From NCBI GenBank assembly GCA_017468395.1, contig JAFUIR010000006.1, positions 1 to 37,770 on the forward strand: DNA of 37,770 nucleotides. Direction: 5' to 3'. Source of the DNA: Lachnospiraceae bacterium (GTDB lineage: Bacteria; Bacillota; Clostridia; Lachnospirales; Lachnospiraceae). A model generated the notes under the pieces. It did not search any database. It was not told where the DNA came from and saw nothing but the letters and a program-made list of their open reading frames with translations. A program made the translations under genes and the position numbers. Every line of letters starts with the position of its first letter. Within the stretch, counting starts at the first letter, position 1. This document shows positions 33,306 to 37,770 of this stretch, in pieces.

Positions 33306-33311
33306 TATAAT
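33306..33311 (+). promoter_or_regulatory. Candidate -10 box of the pnuC leader
   Basis: A perfect TATAAT about 105 bases before the pnuC start; the -35 region is poor. It would give a leader RNA of roughly 100 nt covering the attenuator-like hairpins. Confidence 0.4.
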
Positions 33312-33321
33312 AGAGTGAGAA

Positions 33322-33403
33322 ACTGCCACCGGGTAGTAGAATGTAATAAGCATTCGTGTGCATGTCGTTAGGTCTTGGAAGATATGCTGTGAATGCTTTT
33401 TTT
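33322..33403 (+). promoter_or_regulatory. Attenuator / possible riboswitch in the pnuC leader
   Basis: Three elements are visible. A 6-bp hairpin ACTGCC/GGTAGT spans 33322-33337. A hairpin GAATG/CATTC (33339-33343 with 33351-33355) follows. A competing longer hairpin AAGCATTC (33348-33355) with GAATGCTT (33391-33398) runs into seven T residues (33397-33403). The second and third cannot form together, so they behave as antiterminator and terminator. The ribosome-binding site ACCGGAGG follows at once. I do not recognise a known ligand class. Confidence 0.6.
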
Positions 33404-33415
33404 ACCGGAGGAAAA

Positions 33416-34102
33416 ATGAATATCAAAAAATCAATTCTAAGTTTAACAAAGGTGCAAATTGTAATATGGGTGGTGTCAGTTCTTGCAATTTTTGCTTCGT
33501 TTTTATGGGCAAGGAGCGAGGATTATATGACTGTGGCGGCATCTTTGGTGGGAGCCACGGCGCTTATTTTTCTGGCAAAAGGGGATGCTTTGGGACAATT
33601 ATTGAGCATTGTTTTTGCCCTGCTTTATGCTGTGATTTCTTTTAAATGCAGGTACTACGGCGAGATGATTACATACCTTGGAATGACACTGCCTTCGGCG
33701 GCGGTGGCTATGATAAATTGGATTCGTAATCCCTACGCAGAGTGTGAAGTAAAAGTGGCTGAAATGACTGGTCGCAAGTGGCTTTTGCTGATTACAAGTT
33801 CGGTATTGGTAACGGCAGTAATGGGAGTGGTCTTGTGGTACTTTGATACAGCCAATCTGCTTTTTAGCACCATTTCCGTCACAACAAGTTATTTTGCCTC
33901 CATGCTGACTATTTTCCGCAGTCCCTATTATGCGGTGGCTTATGCGTTCAACGATATTGTATTGATTATTTTGTGGACATTAATGACTTGGGGTAATTTA
34001 GATTATTTACCCATGGTAATCTGTTTTGTGGTATTTTTGGTAAATGATTTGTACGGCTTTGCAAATTGGCAGGGGATGAAAAAGAAGCAGGGTTCCTGGT
34101 AA
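33416..34102 (+). CDS. pnuC: PnuC family nicotinamide riboside (or related vitamin) transporter
   Basis: This 228-aa membrane protein has about seven helices and belongs to the PnuC/SWEET-like facilitators that import nicotinamide riboside. Typical features are GQLLSIVFALLYAVISFKCRYYGEM in the middle and, near the C-terminus, SVTTSYFASMLTIFRSPYY followed by AFNDIVLIILW. Relatives import riboflavin or thiamine, so the exact vitamin needs its regulator identified. The start at 33416 follows GGAGG; longer frames from 33356 would be translated through the terminator hairpin. Control by the upstream attenuator is likely. Confidence 0.88.
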   Translation: MNIKKSILSLTKVQIVIWVVSVLAIFASFLWARSEDYMTVAASLVGATALIFLAKGDALGQLLSIVFALLYAVISFKCRYYGEMITYLGMTLPSAAVAMINWIRNPYAECEVKVAEMTGRKWLLLITSSVLVTAVMGVVLWYFDTANLLFSTISVTTSYFASMLTIFRSPYYAVAYAFNDIVLIILWTLMTWGNLDYLPMVICFVVFLVNDLYGFANWQGMKKKQGSW

Positions 34103-34148
34103 CAAATAAAAAGAAATATGGATATTAAGATTGTAAGACGGAGTATTT

Positions 34149-34919
34149 ATGAATAAGACGAAAATTGAAATTGATTTAGCGGATTTTCCGGGGGAACTGC
34201 ATTGCTTTTTGGACGGGGCAAATGTGTTTGACAGCAGTAGCAGTTCCAGTGCCAAGGTGCTTTACAGTGACCTTGGTTATTACATAAAAATCAGTGCAAA
34301 AGGCAGGCTTCGTGAGGAGGCAGAGTTTACCCGTTTGTTTGATAAGCGGGGGCTGGGCGTTTCGGTGGAGGCTTACCTTTCCGGGGATAAGGATTATCTG
34401 GTGACAAAAAGTGCCAAAGGTGAAGACTGTCTTGCTTACCTGGAAGAACCGGAAAAACTTTGTGAGGTTTTGGCGAAAACCATGAGAGATTTACATAGTT
34501 GCCCTATAGAAGGGATGCCTTTTTCGCCCAGAGTGCAGGATTACGTGGATGTTGCAAAGGGTACGGCTGAGGGTGAGTACCAAGAGTATGTCCTTATGGA
34601 TAGATTTCCTATTGCTTCCAAGGAAGAGGCTTGGCAGATTATACAGGAAAATATGCATAAACTGAAATGGGACACCTTGATTCACGGTGATTTTTGCCTG
34701 CCCAATGTGATGCTGGATCATTGGAAATTCAGTTGTTTTATTGATTTTAATCTGGCCGGTGTGGGGGACAAGCATATAGATATTTACTGGGTGCTTTGGT
34801 CGCTGAAATATAATTTAAAAACAGACAAGTACACGGATTTATTTTTGGATTTATACGGCAGGGAAAATTTTGACATGGAGATGCTACGGGTGATTGCAGC
34901 GTTTGAGGCTTGGGGCTAG
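34149..34919 (+). CDS. APH(3')-like aminoglycoside phosphotransferase family protein
   Basis: This 256-aa protein-kinase-fold enzyme would phosphorylate a small hydroxylated substrate with ATP or GTP. The catalytic loop HGDFCLPNVML matches the HGDxCLPN form specific to APH(3')-type kinases, and FIDFNLAGVGDKHIDIYW supplies the metal-binding Asp. The N-lobe has KVLYSDLGYYIKIS with the ATP-site Lys and LREEAEFTRLF with its Glu partner. Length is close to authentic APH(3') (~264). The terminal helix DMEMLRVIAAFEAWG departs from the usual conserved ending. Start follows GGAG. It may confer kanamycin-type resistance or act on another metabolite. Confidence 0.82.
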   Translation: MNKTKIEIDLADFPGELHCFLDGANVFDSSSSSSAKVLYSDLGYYIKISAKGRLREEAEFTRLFDKRGLGVSVEAYLSGDKDYLVTKSAKGEDCLAYLEEPEKLCEVLAKTMRDLHSCPIEGMPFSPRVQDYVDVAKGTAEGEYQEYVLMDRFPIASKEEAWQIIQENMHKLKWDTLIHGDFCLPNVMLDHWKFSCFIDFNLAGVGDKHIDIYWVLWSLKYNLKTDKYTDLFLDLYGRENFDMEMLRVIAAFEAWG

Positions 34920-34986
34920 TAGACAGGAAACCCTGATTATTACCGGTGAGCAGTACGGAAAAATAGCGTAACGAGGAACTAATCCA

Positions 34987-35205
34987 ATGAGGAAAAATTA
35001 TTTATATGCAGTGACCACGGTGCTTATTTGGTCGACAATGACAGCAGTGGTCAAAAAAATGTTATTTGACATTCCTAATTTGGAGGCTTTGTCCATCAGA
35101 TATACGGAAAAAGATTTACCTGAAATGATTGAAATATGGAACGAAGTTGTGGAGGAAGGGGTTGCGTTTCCTCAAGAAGATTATTTGACTAGGGAAAGAA
35201 ATTAA
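34987..35205 (+). pseudogene. Chimeric scar: EamA transporter start joined to GNAT start
   Basis: The 72-codon frame has two unrelated halves. The first ~35 residues (YLYAVTTVLIWSTMTAVVKK) are the first membrane helix of an EamA/DMT transporter. The next ~35 (IRYTEKDLPEMIEIWNEVV, then EGVAFPQEDYL) are the beginning of a GNAT N-acetyltransferase. Neither domain is complete. The simplest explanation is a deletion that fused two neighbouring genes. The start has a GAGGAACTAATCCA upstream sequence that would have served the original transporter gene. Confidence 0.75.
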
Positions 35206-35339
35206 GGTTTGTTTGGAATTGGCTTGACGCTAACCGCGGCGAAAACGGAAAATGGGATATGGGAAAGGCCGTGAATGACAAAATGTATTTTCCTCTTTCG
35301 GATAATTGGAGAAAAAGAGAGACTAGAGAGGCGGACTAG
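35202..35339 (+). pseudogene. C-terminal fragment resembling a cyclase/prenyltransferase-fold protein
   Basis: A frame without its own start, beginning just before the end of the chimeric scar, reads FVWNWLDANRGENGKWDMG and then KAVNDKMYFPLSDNWR before TAG at 35337-35339. The phrase NGKWDMG...FPLS.NWR looks like the end of an alpha-alpha toroid (terpene-cyclase-like) protein found in Clostridia. It is only ~45 codons and has no N-terminal part, so it is a gene remnant. Identity is tentative. Confidence 0.5.
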
Positions 35340-35374
35340 AAGAGAACAAATTAATTTTCACAAAGGATAAAATT

Positions 35375-35951
35375 ATGACCAAAAGAGAAATCGCAAAACG
35401 GTACATATTGTTTATTATCGGTCTGTTTTTTCTTGCATTAGGGGTTGCTTTTACGAAGCATGGAGAACTGGGAGTATCACCGATTTCCTCAGTTTCAAAT
35501 GTGCTGAGTTGTAAATTTGATATGCTTTCCCTTGGCGCATGGCTGACCATTTGGAATTGCGCTATGATTCTGGGGCAAATTATTATACTGCGCAAAAAAT
35601 TCAAATTGATACAGATGTTGCAATTGCCTTTATCTTTTCTGTTCGGTTGGTTTACGGATTTGGGGATGATGATTGTATCGCCTATACCTTTGCCGAACTA
35701 TACGGTTCAACTCATTATTGTGGTTGTCGGAATTATCATTTTGAGTTTCGGAATATCCCTTACTTTTATTGCAAACGTAATTATGAATTCCGACGAAGCC
35801 TTTGTAAAGGCCATTTCAGACACTATAAACAAGGAATTTGGAAATATTAAAGTTGGATTTGATATTTGGCGTTTTTGCGGAAATAATCATTAAGTTTTTC
35901 GACCGCAAATTGAAAGCACCTTTGGAGACATTTTTGAATGATAAGTTGTAG
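35375..35951 (+). pseudogene. DUF6198/YitT-like membrane protein, frameshifted near the C-terminus
   Basis: The first 163 codons encode four to five helices of a DUF6198 (formerly YitT-like) membrane protein: FFLALGVAFTKHGELGVSPISS is the typical beginning. The frame then runs out at TAA 35891-35893 after the unlikely tail RFCGNNH. In the +1 frame from 35862, IFGVFAEIIIKFFDRKLKAP continues to TAG at 35951; this is what the family C-terminus looks like. A small deletion or indel near 35850-35865 has therefore broken the gene. Function of the family is unknown. Confidence 0.72.
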
Positions 35952-36014
35952 GATTACGGGTGTTATTTTAATGTTTCTTGGAGAAAATGTAATTTAAGAC
36001 GGAGGTAATCAAAA

Positions 36015-36197
36015 ATGGAGAAGTGGCGTTGTATCTTATGGATAGGGATTGTTTTGGGTATGGTTGTGACTGGTATTGACTTTTTTGTTGAAAACATTCC
36101 GTATGTTATAAGTATTCCTCTTGAAATTATGGCTATTATCTTGATTTTTGCCGGATTTGTTATCAGGAAAAGGCACATGAAAAACAGAACTTGCTAA
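36015..36197 (+). CDS. Small membrane protein (two helices)
   Basis: This 60-aa protein has a strong ribosome-binding site (ACGGAGGT, eight bases before ATG) and two hydrophobic segments (about 7-23 and 29-49) with a short polar turn, ending in a basic tail RKRHMKNRTC. No family is recognised. It sits between the decayed DUF6198 gene and the Nudix gene, 27 bp before the latter, and is probably cotranscribed with it. Confidence 0.6.
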   Translation: MEKWRCILWIGIVLGMVVTGIDFFVENIPYVISIPLEIMAIILIFAGFVIRKRHMKNRTC

Positions 36198-36224
36198 ACG
36201 TGATTGGAAGGTGTAGGTTAAAAT

Positions 36225-36794
36225 ATGAGTTTACTTCATGAGATAGAAAACTACAGACCGGTAAACGAGCAGGAGGAACGTGATAAGGCGCAAATGCTTC
36301 AGTATATGAGGAGTAACCCTAACTATTTGGAACGGGAAAACCAGATTGCGCATTTTACGGCTTCTATATGGACAGTGAACAAAGCGCGAACCAAAACCTT
36401 GATGGTATATCATAACATCTATAATTCTTGGTCATGGATAGGCGGTCATGCAGACGGAATGGAAGATTTGTGCCGGGTGGCTATGCGTGAATTACAGGAA
36501 GAGACAGGCGTTGGAAATGCTGTTTTGGTAAGCAAGGAAATCTTTAGTTTGGAAACTTTGACGGTTAATGGGCATGTAAAAAAGGGCGTTTATGTGCCAA
36601 GTCACTTGCATTTTAATGTCACCTATCTGGCGCAGGCTGATGAAAGTCAGGAATTAGTTGTAAATGAGGAAGAAAATCAGGCGGTAAAGTGGTGGACATT
36701 TGAAGAGGCCTTGCAAGTATCAACTGAGCCGTGGATGGTAGAGCATGTGTATAAAAAGTTGGTTGAAAAGTGCACAAAAGCAGAAAGGCGGTAA
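36225..36794 (+). CDS. Nudix hydrolase
   Basis: This 189-aa cytoplasmic hydrolase cleaves a nucleoside diphosphate linked to another group. The Nudix box is complete: GHADGMEDLCRVAMRELQEETGV follows the G-x5-E-x7-RE-U-x-EE-x-G-U rule. The N-terminal ~40 residues (NPNYLERENQIAHFTAS) match the subgroup often annotated as general Nudix with unknown substrate. The gene starts 27 bp after the small membrane protein and ends 3 bp before the next gene, so the three form an operon. Confidence 0.9.
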   Translation: MSLLHEIENYRPVNEQEERDKAQMLQYMRSNPNYLERENQIAHFTASIWTVNKARTKTLMVYHNIYNSWSWIGGHADGMEDLCRVAMRELQEETGVGNAVLVSKEIFSLETLTVNGHVKKGVYVPSHLHFNVTYLAQADESQELVVNEEENQAVKWWTFEEALQVSTEPWMVEHVYKKLVEKCTKAERR

Positions 36795-36797
36795 GAG

Positions 36798-37538
36798 ATG
36801 GCTTCTTGGGTTACACATTTAATGATTGCAGATAAAGTGTTGGAGCAGTGCCCGGACTTGGATAGAAGGGGGTTCTGTGTGGGGAATATCGGGCCGGATT
36901 GTAATGTGGAGAATGAAGATTGGACAGTTTTTACACCGCCACGGGAGGTCACACACTGGATGAGCAGTGAGAGAAAAGTTGCATCAGATTGTGACTCCTT
37001 TTACAATGAATACATATTGAAACGCAAGGATGAAATCAAATCCCACGAGCAGTATTCTTTTTTGCTGGGTTATTATTCCCATTTAATTACCGATGCCGTG
37101 TTCCAAAAGATGATCCGCGACGAGCAAAGGGTGAAAGATACATGGAGCAGAATAAAGGCGGATGCGAAAATGCGGGAACGCGCAGCCGGCTATCCTGAAG
37201 ACTGGGATTCTGTAAAAAAGGTCATGCCTAGGGATGAGCGTATGCACGAAATTTATTCTATGGAGGCGGAATATCTGCGGGACAATCCGAACTCAGGATA
37301 TTTAACGGAAATCTTACCCTTAAAAGAGTTTCCTGACTATATCGACTACTTGCCTCAGGGATGCATCGTGCGAAAAATCAAGGTTATGGGGTACATACCG
37401 GAAGTAGATAAAGGTCTTACAAATCCTATAGGAATGTCGAGGGAAGAATTTGAGACTTTTGCGGAGGAGACAGCGGCGCTTGTGGTGCAAAACTTAAGAG
37501 AGAAGAGATTGGTCGGATTCAAAGGAAAGTTGATTTGA
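36798..37538 (+). CDS. Zinc-dependent phospholipase C-like hydrolase
   Basis: This 246-aa helical protein has the His/Asp pattern of the bacterial zinc-dependent phospholipase C-like family: SWVTHLMIADKV at the N-terminus, GNIGPDCN, REVTHWM and FLLGYYSHLITDAVF, giving several candidate zinc ligands. There is no signal peptide, so unlike secreted PLC it is probably intracellular; substrate is unknown. ATG follows GGCGGTAAGAG and lies 3 bp downstream of the Nudix stop, implying translational coupling. Confidence 0.8.
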   Translation: MASWVTHLMIADKVLEQCPDLDRRGFCVGNIGPDCNVENEDWTVFTPPREVTHWMSSERKVASDCDSFYNEYILKRKDEIKSHEQYSFLLGYYSHLITDAVFQKMIRDEQRVKDTWSRIKADAKMRERAAGYPEDWDSVKKVMPRDERMHEIYSMEAEYLRDNPNSGYLTEILPLKEFPDYIDYLPQGCIVRKIKVMGYIPEVDKGLTNPIGMSREEFETFAEETAALVVQNLREKRLVGFKGKLI

Positions 37539-37659
37539 AAGATAGATAAACTTGAATTTTCACTTTTGTTAATCCTGCCGAAAGGCTTGATTATAAATAT
37601 TATATTTAAGGAGATTGCTGTTTGAGAAAAAACGACACCTTGGAGATTGTAGCGTAACC

Positions 37660-37695
37660 GGGAGGTTATGAATAACAATCAAATCGTAACCTCCC
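37660..37695 (+). promoter_or_regulatory. Hairpin with alternative pairings before the last gene
   Basis: GGGAGGTTA (37660-37668) pairs perfectly with TAACCTCCC (37687-37695). The same CCTCC can instead pair with GGAGG at 37719-37723, the ribosome-binding site of the final gene, and the upstream TAACC (37655-37659) can pair with GGTTA (37664-37668). This is a possible translation-control leader. Confidence 0.5.
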
Positions 37696-37731
37696 AGTAT
37701 TGCAGTCAACAATCATCAGGAGGAAAAAATA

Positions 37732-37770
37732 ATGAATAAAAATGACTATTTAATACGTTTGGAAACACCT
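37732..37770 (+). CDS. Start of a probable GNAT N-acetyltransferase (3' truncated by window)
   Basis: Only 13 codons are visible (MNKNDYLIRLETP), behind a strong AGGAGGAAAAAATA site. The sequence (Y/F)-I-I-R-L-E-T-P is a frequent beginning of GNAT acetyltransferases in Clostridia, but such a short stretch allows only a tentative name. Confidence 0.45.
   Translation, partial: MNKNDYLIRLETP

Noticed and set aside
33322-33403. THF, FMN or TPP riboswitch before pnuC
   Set aside because: The conserved blocks of these classes are absent, despite superficial GTAGAA...GTGAATG likeness to the THF motif.

Overview
The window reads as low-to-mid GC Firmicutes chromosome, most likely Lachnospiraceae (Clostridia). 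Evidence: AGGAGG-type ribosome-binding sites, AddAB rather than RecBCD, meso-diaminopimelate dehydrogenase (Ddh), a TPP-riboswitch-controlled ThiT, and small families such as DUF6062, DUF4190, DUF2752 and DUF6198. No rRNA, tRNA, CRISPR array or intact transposase was seen.

Region by region: (1) 1-3060 is the 3' end of an RHS polymorphic-toxin locus: the RHS shell end, an HNH/Endo VII-like toxin tip, an overlapping DUF2019-like immunity gene, a decayed reading frame and a further small gene that may be an orphan immunity gene. (2) 3165-7831 holds a minus-strand pair (DUF6062 protein, MGT-type glycosyltransferase) divergent from a uracil permease, then an M19 dipeptidase. (3) 7965-15534 is an AT-rich accessory cassette and the most interesting part. 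It contains an internally duplicated XRE/helical-repeat regulator, a convergent 50-aa signal-peptide-bearing gene, a 62-bp perfect palindrome, and an operon of tandem-thioredoxin membrane protein, secreted six-cysteine peptide, beta-propeller lipoprotein, two FtsX/MacB-like permeases and an ABC ATPase. (4) 15543-20855 is mostly housekeeping: ddh, a NagD-like HAD phosphatase, exodeoxyribonuclease III, DUF2752, two DUF4190 paralogues and a 3-methyladenine DNA glycosylase. An unusual array of alternating TACGCCCA motifs lies between ddh and the HAD gene. (5) 20863-27928 is addB-addA. (6) 27943-34919 holds thiT with its TPP riboswitch, a MATE exporter, a MraY-family transferase, a MITE-like stem-loop, a HAD-CPBP fusion protein, pnuC behind an attenuator-like leader, and an APH(3')-like kinase. 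(7) 34920-37770 is a zone of gene decay (EamA/GNAT chimera, cyclase-like fragment, frameshifted DUF6198) followed by small membrane, Nudix and phospholipase-C-like genes and the start of a probable acetyltransferase.

Working model for the cassette (inference): the short exported peptide is a candidate pheromone for the duplicated XRE regulator, in the style of RRNPP systems such as PlcR/PapR. The regulator would control production of a disulfide-rich secreted peptide that is oxidised by the double-thioredoxin protein and handled, or resisted, by the MacB-like ABC complex with its propeller lipoprotein. The genes, the signal peptides, the cysteines and the palindrome are visible in the sequence; the circuit itself is not demonstrated.
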